Shown: positions 40,701 to 48,486 of the stretch, piece after piece
Layout of the letters: each line of letters begins with the position of its first letter
Numbering within the stretch: the first letter of the stretch is position 1
From: Phragmitibacter flavus
Lineage (GTDB): Bacteria > Verrucomicrobiota > Verrucomicrobiia > Verrucomicrobiales > Verrucomicrobiaceae
Direction of reading: 5' to 3'
Assembly (NCBI RefSeq): GCF_005780165.1
Contig: NZ_VAUV01000028.1
Span: 1-48,679 of the forward strand
DNA length: 48,679 nucleotides
Notes under the pieces: generated by a model
Seen by the model: only the letters and a program-made list of their open reading frames with translations
Told to the model about the DNA's origin: nothing
The model's database searches: none
Made by a program: the position numbers and the translations under genes

Positions 40701-40945
40701 ACACCCCACAGTTCGGCGACGTCTTTAACCTGCTCGACTGGAACAGCCCCAACTTCAACATCAACAGCCTCGGCTCTTTCACCACTGCCGACCTCATCCT
40801 TCCCACCTTGGACAACGGCTGGTTCTTCGCCACCGACCAGTTCATCGGCCACGGCATCGTCTACGTCGTCCCAGAGCCAGGTCGCGCCCTGCTCTTCTTT
40901 GCCGCCCTCATTCCGCTGGCCCTGCAACGCCGCCGGCGATGGTGA
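37775..40945 (+). CDS. Autotransporter-associated beta-strand-repeat protein with PEP-CTERM sorting tail
   Basis: The 1056-residue product has a signal peptide (MNRFHTFIFSLCLLLNSPAPA) and TLYWDTAEGTGIQGGN, a common start of this family. At least four repeats follow the pattern G-L-x-K-x-G-x-x-T-L-x-L-x-x-x-N-T-Y-T-G-x-T: GLQKTGTNTLELANANTFTG, IIKAGTGLLRLAGNSTYDG, LVIAGNGTHTLSGVSTYTG and LTKSGAGTQTLAAANTYTG. The C-terminus has VPEPG, a hydrophobic helix and a final RRRRW, the PEP-CTERM signal for exosortase-linked surface sorting. No autotransporter beta-barrel is present. It is Thr/Gly/Asn-rich and should be a surface or matrix beta-helix protein. Its ligand is unknown. Confidence 0.88.
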   Translation: MNRFHTFIFSLCLLLNSPAPAATLYWDTAEGTGIQGGNANWNNTDTAWNPLADGTDPRIAWTSDDDANFTTGTSIVTLTEAITARSLTQTGSATTTISGASPLNLTTATGINNTSSGTLTIDSNLTLDTPATLFTGTGRIVINGSIGETIPGSGLQKTGTNTLELANANTFTGDINVSNGTILVQNNGALGLGAGTTTATNGGTIALQHGVTVTGETITLTGSGYTGGNNFAGALQSTGTGTGTSTWAGNVNLNGTARVGANGPDSTLVIDGKISGNGTLEIGSLPGATGGGTTVLAGAHGHDFTGSINIVRGTLRFQGANNVLPATTALILNSAGNDKSTVDLNGTQQTVARLAAGASAADRQSVSLITNTSATRSTLITNQTGDGEFYGTLTGNLNFTKLGNGALHFYGPNTSIIDGDLLIENRATIGTFEPVVPAGPTTLSAHSVSLKNTNINTDLYIRGNSAAGSHTLTVREGGLTLENYSIFLNAGDVAGGRLLLQGNLTTIASANGAQILDNTANLNPVRGYVDLGGATRTFTIADGSATNDLNITAAITNGGIIKAGTGLLRLAGNSTYDGTTSINTGIVIAASNQALGSSTGGTSVASGARLLLGDGVIITGETLNLSGNGGDFFGSLQAAANATAEWAGNIILNTEARIGSANTASHLKISGSIQNGTINTLVIAGNGTHTLSGVSTYTGQTQILRGIVKLDAGNNRLPTGTLLNVDSGAAVEDAIFDLNGYQQSVAGLLRSGSGSSTGGSFVRNTNTTQDGTLEITAGGQTYNGILQGGGSLGQLNLTKSGAGTQTLAAANTYTGKTTVSGGTLALSATGSINDSAWIQINTGATLSVATTQTYSKQVITGGGTISGNLIVNGTSLLKPGATTNPSLASITDAGDLTGTLTVNGNLNLLATASATTPRAIFQLGGTNSHTNTPTIASTVTAFSTATADSLYDSIDINGTLGLEAGSILEVELLSGYTPQFGDVFNLLDWNSPNFNINSLGSFTTADLILPTLDNGWFFATDQFIGHGIVYVVPEPGRALLFFAALIPLALQRRRRW

Positions 40946-40949
40946 TCCC

Positions 40950-41372
40950 TCACTGCAAACGCATCCGCGACTCACCGCGATTGCGCTCATCCACCTGCTG
41001 GTTCAGCGTGCAGAAATCCACCAGCCAGCCAATCAAAAACACACCGCCAGTCAGGAGCCAGATCAATCCTGTTCCCCACTTGCCCATGTAAAAGCGGTGC
41101 ACCCCAAATACCCCCAGAAAGGTCTGCAAAATCCACGCCACCGAGTAGTCCACCGGCCCCGTCGCAAACTTCGCATCCGCTTTGCGATCCATCCCCGGAA
41201 TCAAAAACACATCAATGAGCCACCCAACCCCCAGCAATCCCAAAGTCAGAAACCAGATCACCCCCGTCACCGGTTTGCCAAAATAGAATCGGTGTGCACC
41301 CGTGAATCCGAAAATCCAAAGCAAATACCCGATCGTGACACTGTGCGATTTCGAAACAGGATTGGTGTTCAT
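40950..41372 (-). CDS. Protein with two TM2 domains
   Basis: The 140 residues contain two TM2 units: WIFGFTGAHRFYFGKPVTGVIWF and TFLGVFGVHRFYMGKWGTGLIW, each a G-x-HRFY motif and two helices. Four membrane helices result. A short linker KADAKFATGPVDYSVAW joins them and the tail is polar. TM2 proteins are small membrane proteins of unknown role. The gene converges with the beta-strand-repeat gene, the stops lying four bases apart, and diverges from infC. Confidence 0.88.
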   Translation of the reverse strand: MNTNPVSKSHSVTIGYLLWIFGFTGAHRFYFGKPVTGVIWFLTLGLLGVGWLIDVFLIPGMDRKADAKFATGPVDYSVAWILQTFLGVFGVHRFYMGKWGTGLIWLLTGGVFLIGWLVDFCTLNQQVDERNRGESRMRLQ

Positions 41373-41702
41373 GAAGTTAAAAAACGGACATCACTACATA
41401 CGACACCCAAACCCGGATGCCGACAAAAACCGCAACCATTTTTTAGGTTGCACATCGGTAGTTAATGGGTGATTCTGGCAGTGGTCTGCGGCAGGAGGTT
41501 TCATGCCTTGCCAGATCGAGGTTTTTTAAGCATGTTGTCAAGTTCATCCCGTCTCCCCCTCTCATGTCTGTCAGCAGGCGTGCCCTTGGTGGACGACCGT
41601 GGTCGTTAAGCCTTTTATGCGGCGACCCATGACAAAATGTGAAATATTTGGAGCCCCTTACGGGTATCCTATCTTCAAACTCAAACATCAACTTAATCCA
41701 CC
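41373..41702. other. Divergent promoter region between the TM2 gene and infC
   Basis: This gap of some 330 bases has no open frame of gene character. It should hold the promoters of the TM2 gene and infC and the infC leader. I see no strong hairpin or known leader element. Confidence 0.4.
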
Positions 41703-41708
41703 GGAGGT
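41703..41708 (+). promoter_or_regulatory. Ribosome binding site of infC
   Basis: GGAGGT sits five bases before an in-frame ATT and 331 bases from the preceding gene. It decides the start of infC in favour of ATT rather than the ATG 25 codons upstream. Confidence 0.85.
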
Positions 41709-41713
41709 GCGTC

Positions 41714-42433
41714 ATTAACCCTAGCTTCAATCGTCCCAAACCAGGCTTCCGAGGAGGCCGCTATGCAGATCAAACCCGTGTCAACGACCGTATCCGTGCA
41801 CCCAAAGTGCGCGTCATCGACGGTGTGAGCGGAGCACAAATTGGCGTTTTACCGACCGGACAGGCCCTGCGCATGGCCAAAGAACGTGGACTTGATCTGG
41901 TGGAGATCTCTGCCGCCGCCGACCCTCCCGTTTGCAAGATTGTCGACTACGGCAAATTCAAATACGAGCAGGAAAAGAAGAAGAAGGAAGCAGCCAAAGC
42001 CTCGAAAGGCGGCAAGCTCAAGGAGCTCAAATTTCGCGTGGGTATCGATCCTCACGATTACCTCATCAAACTTGCTCACGCCGAAGACTTCCTTGGCGAC
42101 GGTAACAAGGTGCGTATCCAGCTGCAGTTCAAAGGCCGTCAAATGGCTCACCAAGAAATTGGTTTTGAACTCGCCAAACGCATTCGGGATGACTTGAGCA
42201 CCATGGGCAATGTTGACCAGGACCCTAAAATGGCCGGTCGTAACATCAACATGCAGCTCACTCCCCTACCTGAGCGTCAGCGCGTTCGCAAACTCGCCAA
42301 CTTCAGACACGGCAAGTTCATCAACCCCGAGGAAGAAGACAACGAACACGAGCATCACGACGAAGCCCACGAAGCTCCCCACCAGGAAGCTGAGGCTCCT
42401 TCAGCGGTCGTTGAAGGTGAAAACGCCGCCTAA
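41714..42433 (+). CDS. infC: Translation initiation factor IF-3, starting at ATT
   Basis: IF-3 binds the 30S subunit and checks start codon and initiator tRNA pairing. Starting at ATT the product has 239 residues, with the N-domain (RVNDRIRAPKVRVIDGVSGAQIGVLPTGQAL, then LDLVEISAAADPPVCKIVDYGKFKYEQEKK) and C-domain (LKELKFRVGIDPHDYLIKLAHA, GNKVRIQLQFKGR). Family members usually end about 60 residues earlier. Here an acidic, His-rich tail (EEEDNEHEHHDEAHEAPH...) is added. ATT start codons in infC are a known means of autoregulation because IF-3 rejects them. The usual partners rpmI and rplT do not follow. Confidence 0.95.
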   Translation: MNPSFNRPKPGFRGGRYADQTRVNDRIRAPKVRVIDGVSGAQIGVLPTGQALRMAKERGLDLVEISAAADPPVCKIVDYGKFKYEQEKKKKEAAKASKGGKLKELKFRVGIDPHDYLIKLAHAEDFLGDGNKVRIQLQFKGRQMAHQEIGFELAKRIRDDLSTMGNVDQDPKMAGRNINMQLTPLPERQRVRKLANFRHGKFINPEEEDNEHEHHDEAHEAPHQEAEAPSAVVEGENAA

Positions 42434-42476
42434 GGTGAGGCTCAAATAAAACCCTCGCCAATCCAGTCGAACTACC

Positions 42477-43166
42477 ATGAAGCAACGACTTCTGCTGTTC
42501 GACATCGACGGCACCCTGCTCGACAGCGGAGGTGCCGGAGCTGGTGCCCTTCTCGACGCCGCCGAAGAGATTCTTGAGGTCTCCCGCGAAGATCTTCCCC
42601 CACTCGACCTTGCGGGTGCCACCGACGGAGCCGTGATCCGACAGTTGTTCAGCGACGCCCGGCGCGAACTCACGCTTGCGAAGATCACCGCGTTCTGGGA
42701 GGTCTATCTCAAGGCCTTGGAACTCCGCTTGCAGAGCAATCCTCATGGTCGACTCCATGTCGGCGTCACGGAACTGCTCGACGTCATCCAGAACGACACC
42801 CGATTCAGCTCCGGACTCCTCACCGGCAACATCCGCCGTGGCGCCACCATCAAACTCGAGCGCTTCGGCATTGCCTCCCGCTTTCTTGATGGCGGATTTG
42901 GCGACGACGGCGAGATCCGCAATCATCTCGCCCCCATCGCTCTAAGCCGCATGGAACTGGCCACCCAACGCCGATTCGCCCCCGATGAGATCATCATCAT
43001 TGGCGACACCCCCAAAGACATTGCCTGCGCCACCGCCCTCAATGCCCGCTGCCTTGCCGTCGCCACCGGCATCTTCGATTCGACTTCGCTTCACGCCCAC
43101 ACCCCCTGGCAGGTTCACGAAAATCTCTCCGACACTTGCGAAATCATCCGCCTCCTCGCGGCCTGA
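42477..43166 (+). CDS. HAD-family phosphatase (phosphoglycolate phosphatase-like)
   Basis: The 229-residue product has the HAD nucleophile motif FDIDGTLLDS at 8-17 (Asp9 and Asp11), LLTGN as motif II and IIIGDTPKDIACA as motif IV, with a helical cap between. It fits the phosphoglycolate phosphatase-like group in length and layout. The substrate is not certain. It lies 43 bases after infC on the same strand and may be co-transcribed. tRNA-fMet follows downstream. Confidence 0.88.
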   Translation: MKQRLLLFDIDGTLLDSGGAGAGALLDAAEEILEVSREDLPPLDLAGATDGAVIRQLFSDARRELTLAKITAFWEVYLKALELRLQSNPHGRLHVGVTELLDVIQNDTRFSSGLLTGNIRRGATIKLERFGIASRFLDGGFGDDGEIRNHLAPIALSRMELATQRRFAPDEIIIIGDTPKDIACATALNARCLAVATGIFDSTSLHAHTPWQVHENLSDTCEIIRLLAA

Positions 43167-43230
43167 ACCACCTCGAACAAAGAAGTTAAGATATCAGTTG
43201 CAACCACCATTCAATGCACTAGTATCTCAG

Positions 43231-43313
<83 letters not shown>

Positions 43314-43315
43314 CA

Positions 43316-43346
43316 CCCTGTAACTCAATGAATTACAGGGTTTTTT
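43316..43346 (+). terminator. Terminator of tRNA-fMet
   Basis: An 8-bp stem CCCTGTAA/TTACAGGG with a 9-base loop is followed by six T, directly after the CCA end. A matching hairpin follows the distal tRNA fragment at 48261. Confidence 0.85.
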
Positions 43347-43535
43347 ATTTAATGATCGTGTTAATTAGAAACGCGAAAAACAGCATGAAAAAGCAGGTTT
43401 ATGCGGCTTCTATTGCACTCCTTCTCACACTCCTAGATTTATAGGGTCTGCGAAATCCTTCAGTGGGGACCTCCATAGTATATGACATTTCGACTTCCGG
43501 ACTTGATACAGCGTCGATACTTGCTCCAATCCCTT

Positions 43536-43913
43536 ATGTTTAAATTGCTGCTAATCCTACTCGCCTGCCTGCCACTCACATCATGCGGCGGGTTCAAGTA
43601 TGCCGTCCAAAATTATCGAGGTGTGAAGGTGCAAAAACACCATGGGCCAGATTTTGAGATTCGGGTTTTCGACAAGCCTGAGGAAAACCGAATGATGGTG
43701 ACGCCTACGGTGGGGAGAGCCGCTAAAGAGGGCTATATTTCGGGGGCGACACTTGGGCTTGCCAGCATTGAAAACACCAAGGCAGGCTATCAAAAACAAG
43801 CGCAAGACTTTCTTGATCACAACGAGAGGAAAATGGAAATCTACAAGGGCGATCTTGTGGTGAAGCCTCAGTGGGAATTTTGGTATCGTGCAAAGGGCAA
43901 GACCATTGAGTAA
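43536..43913 (+). CDS. Small lipoprotein carried by the element
   Basis: The start at MFKLLLILLACLPLTSCGG gives 125 residues with a lipoprotein signal (hydrophobic 3-12, lipobox LTSC at about 14-17). The mature part (KYAVQNYRGVKVQKHHG, NERKMEIYKGDLVVKPQ) matches no family I know. An ATG 54 bases upstream would precede the signal with a polar segment. It is the only gene at the element's left end and faces away from the integrase. A decayed copy with a frameshift lies right of the distal repeat. A surface role such as exclusion of related phages or elements is possible but unproven. Confidence 0.68.
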   Translation: MFKLLLILLACLPLTSCGGFKYAVQNYRGVKVQKHHGPDFEIRVFDKPEENRMMVTPTVGRAAKEGYISGATLGLASIENTKAGYQKQAQDFLDHNERKMEIYKGDLVVKPQWEFWYRAKGKTIE

Positions 43914-44131
43914 TCAGCTTGCTGTTGGCTAGCCTCCATATTGATGGCTTCTCACGTCCAACACCGCTAAAGGGATCGATGATGGATCACGGGGGGGTAG
44001 GGGGTCAAATCACAAAGTCTGTCGGATTGAAGAGCGCCGCCAAGTCAAATTTCTCTCTCTCTGAGTTTTTTGGGGGTGGGGATACCTAGCACTGCATCGG
44101 CATGCGAGAACCAGATTTTTGATCCAGTCTA

Positions 44132-44284
44132 GTTTCCACCAATGCATATTTCTGTTTCCGCCCCATTTCTGAAAATGTCCCTTCGTTTCCAGAAATCCGT
44201 CTTTCTTTCCACCTCGTTTCCAAGCTCGTTTCCATCTGTGTGTTTCGTTTCCGTGTTCCCCTCCTAACGTGGACAAATGGAAAC
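44132..44284. promoter_or_regulatory. Iteron-like array of GTTTCC motifs: candidate replication origin
   Basis: GTTTCC occurs six times as direct copies (starts 44132, 44154, 44185, 44216, 44228, 44247), with a CTTTCC variant at 44205 and an inverted GGAAAC at 44279. The steps are 22, 31, 20, 11, 12, 19 and 32 bases, close to multiples of one helical turn, so all copies face the same side of DNA. Several have TCG before the core. The array ends at the 3' end of the RepA-like ATPase gene. Such phased repeats next to replication genes are typical of iteron origins. Function is inferred. Confidence 0.55.
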
Positions 44285-44289
44285 GAAGC

Positions 44290-45324
44290 TCATTCATACG
44301 GGGAATCAATCGCTTTGTAGTCCCTTCCACTTTTCTGAATCAGTCCCCTGTCCATCAGCTTTTTGGCCCACTTGCTAACGGTGCCAGCGGAGACAGCCAG
44401 CAACTCTGCAAGCTCACTGGCGCTGACCACCCCCTCACGGATATGCCCCAACAAGGCGTCAGGGCCGTTATGGACGGTGCATGTGACCGCTATGGTGTCC
44501 CCTTGATCCGACAACGTCCATTTCAATGGAGGCGCTTCGTTGGGTCGACAGTTGCGGCATTTTGAGAAGCTTGTAGCAAACGATTTATTTGCTGCGCCGT
44601 CTTCACTGGCATCTTGCAGTTTAATAATCCAATGCGCCATGTCCTCACGACGGGAAGCGCCGCGCATCTCGCCATTTCGCCCGGCATGATGAACAATCAT
44701 CGTCGTAATGTGACGATGCCGCAAAGCGAGCAACCAATCACGAATAGCGTCGAACGCATCGTTATCGTTTTCCTTCATACCAGTTTGGCTGGTGGAAAGG
44801 TTGTCGATCACAAAAAACGATCCATCAGGAAGCAAGTTGCCAAGTGCAGCTTGATGCGAAGGGTCCGCAATGTTCACGCTCGGCAGTTCGTGATCAAACA
44901 GCAACTCGTTGGATAGCAGGTGGAAGCTTTCGCCAGTGATACCAATTTTGCAAAACCGTTCTTGGAGGTCCGGCAAGTTCATCTCTGCATCGAAGTAACA
45001 AACAGGGCGGGCGGCGTTGCCAGCAGTCCATTCGCCAAGCTGACAATTTTCGGCGATGGCGTTGCCTATGAACATGGCCAGCCAGCTTTTGCCTGCACCT
45101 CGCGGCGCAAACAAAAAGCCAAGATCACCTTCCCGCATCCACTCACCCAAAAGCTTTAGACGCTCAGGCAACGGTAAAAACTGAAAGGCTTTCGCGGAGA
45201 CGAGGGCAGGGGAAAAATCAGGTGGGGCATTGACCGTCGCAACCGTTTGTATCGTAGCAAGTGTTCCCCTACTGTTGGCACGCTGGCGGATTTCGCTGGT
45301 GATGTCGGGAAGTGAAGTAGTCAT
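44290..45324 (-). CDS. RepA-like AAA ATPase with C-terminal winged helix
   Basis: The 344 residues have the P-loop APRGAGKSW at 73-81 and Walker B SFFVIDN at 169-175, in the RecA-like fold of plasmid RepA helicases and related AAA_25 proteins. TTMIVHHAGRNGEMRGASRREDMAHWIIKL follows the family pattern. A winged-helix segment (VSASELAELLAVSAGTVSKWAKKLMDRGLIQKSG) ends the protein and may bind the nearby repeats. The gene start overlaps the stop of the primase-like gene by four bases, so the two are translated together. It probably acts as replicative helicase of the element. Confidence 0.85.
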   Translation of the reverse strand: MTTSLPDITSEIRQRANSRGTLATIQTVATVNAPPDFSPALVSAKAFQFLPLPERLKLLGEWMREGDLGFLFAPRGAGKSWLAMFIGNAIAENCQLGEWTAGNAARPVCYFDAEMNLPDLQERFCKIGITGESFHLLSNELLFDHELPSVNIADPSHQAALGNLLPDGSFFVIDNLSTSQTGMKENDNDAFDAIRDWLLALRHRHITTMIVHHAGRNGEMRGASRREDMAHWIIKLQDASEDGAANKSFATSFSKCRNCRPNEAPPLKWTLSDQGDTIAVTCTVHNGPDALLGHIREGVVSASELAELLAVSAGTVSKWAKKLMDRGLIQKSGRDYKAIDSPYE

Positions 45325-46292
45325 TCAAAAAGGGCGTTAAGGGTAGCGGCGTGGCTGGAAGCATCGGCGAGCAGAGGGCCAAGGTCTTTGCAGGATGAGG
45401 GCAAGGCGCGGATGTCAACCTTGCAACCGGCGCTTTCAAGGTCCGTAATCCAAGATGCGGCGGCATCGAGTCCCGCCTTATCGCAGTCGGGAACAATGCG
45501 CACGGATCGGTTGTTGAGTTGTTTGACCAGGCCGGGCGCTCGGCTGAAACGGGAAGATGCGGAGGTAGCCGCGAGGATTGTCCAACCATGAGGCGGCAAT
45601 ACGATCAGATAAGCGGCGAGTGCTTCCAGCAAGGCAATCGCTCCCTCTACTAGTAGAACCTTCACGCTTGGCCCGCCCAGCCATTTCTGGCCTATGAACG
45701 CGCCCTCACTACCGGGAAGGTTTTTGGCTTTGACTTGCTTGCCGTCTGCAAGTGTGAATGGTAAACCGTCGAAGCGCCGGGCTTGAGCGAAGGTTCCTTC
45801 ATGAATGATGAAGCAGGAATGGCCGTCTATCTTGGCCCCCCGAAGGACGCCGCTTCTATGGGCCAGCCATACACTGTCTGCTGGCAGATTGCGCAATCTG
45901 GCAACGGCTTCAACAGCAGAATTTTGCAAGGTCAAAAATGCAGGCCAGCCGTGGCGGAGTCGTGCCTTCCGCTCGCTATCGTTTTCAAAGTTGGCCGCAA
46001 CCATCGGTCGGGGTGACTGAATAGGCTGGGATTGGAGCAAATACCCAGTCGGGCGTGTGGAGTTAGCGGCACTGCGTAGTTTCTGGCGAAGTTCAGATTC
46101 GCTCCAGGGGGGGACACAATGGGTTTGATTCCACTGAAACAGCAACGGCAAAGCGTCTTCTTGGGAAAATGCAAAGCCTTTGATGAGTGTGCAGGCGGCA
46201 TCAAAAAGGGAGTCGCTACCTTTACTCCCCTGAAGGGAGGGCGGCAACTTTTCCAAGTAATTGCCAGCGCGTTCTAACATGAATTTGTTCAT
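45321..46292 (-). CDS. Toprim primase-like protein of the element
   Basis: The 323 residues start with a helical domain (GSDSLFDAACTLIKGFAFSQEDALPLLFQWN) like the PriCT helical regions found in mobile-element primases. A Toprim region follows with LLVEGAIALLEAL (Glu216) and VPDCDKAGLDAA (Asp269-x-Asp271), the metal-binding pair. No zinc-binding or full DnaG catalytic domain is seen, so it may be a primase half or a helicase-associated nuclease-like factor. It overlaps the downstream ATPase gene by four bases (ATGA). The pair forms the replication module of the element. Confidence 0.8.
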   Translation of the reverse strand: MNKFMLERAGNYLEKLPPSLQGSKGSDSLFDAACTLIKGFAFSQEDALPLLFQWNQTHCVPPWSESELRQKLRSAANSTRPTGYLLQSQPIQSPRPMVAANFENDSERKARLRHGWPAFLTLQNSAVEAVARLRNLPADSVWLAHRSGVLRGAKIDGHSCFIIHEGTFAQARRFDGLPFTLADGKQVKAKNLPGSEGAFIGQKWLGGPSVKVLLVEGAIALLEALAAYLIVLPPHGWTILAATSASSRFSRAPGLVKQLNNRSVRIVPDCDKAGLDAAASWITDLESAGCKVDIRALPSSCKDLGPLLADASSHAATLNALFE

Positions 46293-46397
46293 AGATACTC
46301 GTGGGGTGAGATGGTGAAATCTCCCTTGACCAAAGGACAGATATAGTATGGCCTTGAGTCATACCGCATCCGCCTCTTTGGTCGTAGGCGGTTTGCG

Positions 46398-46655
46398 TTA
46401 TCGGACATCAACTGCTTGAATCTCAAACCGACGTTCCAGCGCCGCACGAACCTTTGCGGGTTCAAGGAAAACACGCTTGCCAATTTTGACACTGGGAAAA
46501 TACCGCCGTTGCTTCCAATCGGCGAACGTCCGAAAACTTGGGCGCGTCTCACGATCTGGAAAGACCATTTCCAGGCATGTTTGTATGCCAACTAGAATAG
46601 GCTCATTGTTGGCGTTTAGGATGTCGTTTTTGTTTTTTTGTTTTTCGTCTACCAT
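46398..46655 (-). CDS. Small DNA-binding protein, possible excisionase
   Basis: From MVDEKQKNKND the product is 85 residues; an in-frame ATG 84 bases upstream is possible but gives an atypical N-terminus. FRTFADWKQRRYFPSVKIGKRVFLEPAKVRAALERRFEI has the pattern of MerR-like or HTH_17 helix-turn-helix proteins used as excisionases or regulators by integrative elements. It lies between the integrase and the primase-like gene on the same strand. Role as directionality factor is inferred from size, pattern and place. Confidence 0.6.
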   Translation of the reverse strand: MVDEKQKNKNDILNANNEPILVGIQTCLEMVFPDRETRPSFRTFADWKQRRYFPSVKIGKRVFLEPAKVRAALERRFEIQAVDVR

Positions 46656-46800
46656 AAGGCCCCAACCATGGAGTGCGGCTGATGGCACTGAAAGGCGGGC
46701 AAATGAAAACTCGCTCAACTCAGAAAACGGGGGCGGCATATAGCCACGGGGTTGGCTGCCTGCACCTGCCTATTTGTCAAGCTGGACAATCGCCAACTGG

Positions 46801-48105
46801 TCAAACTGCTTTTAGGTAGGAGACGCGCTGATCTGCGTTGCTGAGTGGCTTGCTAATGATTGCGCGGCGGGTTTGCAAATCAGGAACAATGGCGAAAAAC
46901 TCCACTCCCTCAGCTTGGGTATGCGTGTTGAGATAGTGTTGTTTGACGATGCTTTCCGAGTTCCCCGCCTGCAATGCGGCATCACCTATGCTTCGATTTT
47001 TGGCGACGTGGTAGGAAATGAATGAATGGCGTGGTTCATCATGGGTGATGGCAAAATGCTTCCTTACAAGCTTGCCAACGCGGCCTTGATTCGGCGGCAT
47101 CACATCGCCAGTGAAAACTTTGAGCCATTCTACAAGGCTTGGAGAAATAGTGACTTGACGTTGATCCCCAGTTTTTGAAACGCTAGCCGGGATGGTGATC
47201 ACTCCAGTCTTGAGGTTAATAAGCTCCCCTTCGCGGCCAGCCATCCGCTCAAGTTCGGCGGGGCGGATTCCGGCGAAATAGAGTAATGCATAGTGACGAA
47301 CCATGCGCCCCCCTTTCCATCGCATGAGGGCTGAAAAGATGCGGACAACCCTCGTCGGCGCGGTTGTCGCAGGTATGGGTTCACGTTGTTCTGCAACTTG
47401 CTTGGCGGTGAAAACTCTAACCTTTTCGACGGGGTTCGTGAAAGTATAGGGTCGATTGCTTGCAAGATCAGGCTCCCTCGCCCATGCAAAAAAGTGATTC
47501 AGGTCGTTGCGGTAATTGTTCCAGGTCTTGCGGGTGGCAGGACCAGCGCCATTTTTGGCTTGGAGCGACTTCAGGAACGCCTGAATTTTCGCCGGGCTAA
47601 TCGAATGAACTTTGTCGTTGTCGACGGCGTTGGTGAATTGATTGAGGACACTACGCTTTTGAAACAGCGTGCGGGGGCGGATGCCTGACCGCTCGCAATC
47701 ATCAAGGTAGAAGCCTACAGCATCACGCAACGAAATGGTGTGTTCTGGTGGGCGGTGGTTTTCGAGGAAATAGGAGATAGCCTGTTCAAGGGTGTAGGTG
47801 CCAGCGAGGCGTTCGAATGCATTCGCGGCTTGTCGGTGCTGTTCTTCTGTGAGTGGCGAAAGAACCAGCATCTGAGCAGTCCCCTTGTTCTCCATCTCTA
47901 CCCGTTTGGAAGCTGCAAAAGTTTCGGCATCACGGCGTTTTTTGAACTGTCGACGCTTCCACTTGCCATCCTGTCTCCAGCCCTGAACGCGGTAGGTGAG
48001 GTATGAGGAGCCATCACCTGAGAACCGCTGAATCTCCTGAATGGTGATGCCATTGGAGGAGGTCTTTGGGGCGGTGGTCCGAGTGCGTTGCTTGTGTCTA
48101 CCCAT
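46801..48105 (-). CDS. Tyrosine-family integrase
   Basis: The 434 residues have an N-terminal arm-binding part, a core-binding domain (SISPAKIQAFLKSLQ near 168-182) and a C-terminal catalytic domain. Catalytic residues seen are Arg281 in GIRPAELERM, Lys311 in SKTGDQRQV, Arg359 in EPRHSFISYH and the nucleophile Tyr391 in KQHYLNT. The usual first histidine is one residue off (H355-D-E-P-R) and the later His/Trp position is Asn382 (GNSES). The gene starts 97 bases from the distal att repeat. It should insert and excise the element at tRNA-fMet. Confidence 0.9.
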   Translation of the reverse strand: MGRHKQRTRTTAPKTSSNGITIQEIQRFSGDGSSYLTYRVQGWRQDGKWKRRQFKKRRDAETFAASKRVEMENKGTAQMLVLSPLTEEQHRQAANAFERLAGTYTLEQAISYFLENHRPPEHTISLRDAVGFYLDDCERSGIRPRTLFQKRSVLNQFTNAVDNDKVHSISPAKIQAFLKSLQAKNGAGPATRKTWNNYRNDLNHFFAWAREPDLASNRPYTFTNPVEKVRVFTAKQVAEQREPIPATTAPTRVVRIFSALMRWKGGRMVRHYALLYFAGIRPAELERMAGREGELINLKTGVITIPASVSKTGDQRQVTISPSLVEWLKVFTGDVMPPNQGRVGKLVRKHFAITHDEPRHSFISYHVAKNRSIGDAALQAGNSESIVKQHYLNTHTQAEGVEFFAIVPDLQTRRAIISKPLSNADQRVSYLKAV

Positions 48106-48202
48106 GCCTGCCTAATAGGGCATCCGAGCGCATATTTCAAGCATGTATTGCACCCCTAGTGTTACTCCTACTTTTCTACCACCGTTAAATCAACCATGCA
48201 AC

Positions 48203-48258
48203 TCAGGCTCATAACCTGAAGGCCGCAGGTTCAAATCCTGCCTCCGCAACCAATTTCA
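48203..48258 (+). repeat. attR of the tRNA-fMet element
   Basis: Exact distal copy of the 56-bp repeat. It holds only the anticodon arm to 3' end of the tRNA, so it is not a working tRNA gene. Confidence 0.85.
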
Positions 48259-48260
48259 TA

Positions 48261-48291
48261 CCCTGTAACTTAGTGAGTTACAGGGTTTTTT
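48261..48291 (+). terminator. Terminator copy after the tRNA fragment
   Basis: A 9-bp stem CCCTGTAAC/GTTACAGGG with a run of six T, closely related to the tRNA-fMet terminator at 43316. Confidence 0.75.
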
Positions 48292-48486
48292 ATTTTGTAG
48301 TCGTGTTGAACTACGACGCGAAAATCCGCACACAAAAAAGCCTGTTTGCGCGGCTTCGATTGCACTGCATGCTGCACTTCTAAATTTGTAGATTTTTTCT
48401 TCCGAAATCATGGGACGGGACCGTGAAAACGAATGCCACTTTGGCATTCTGACTTGATGCAGCATCGATCCTCGCCCCAGTCCCTT

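Noticed and set aside
37721-40990. Stop-free antisense frame of about 1089 codons opposite the beta-strand-repeat gene
   Set aside because: It is Gly/Ala/Glu-rich with no domain pattern and covers a gene with clear signal peptide, repeats and sorting tail. The GC-rich repeat codons explain the lack of stops.
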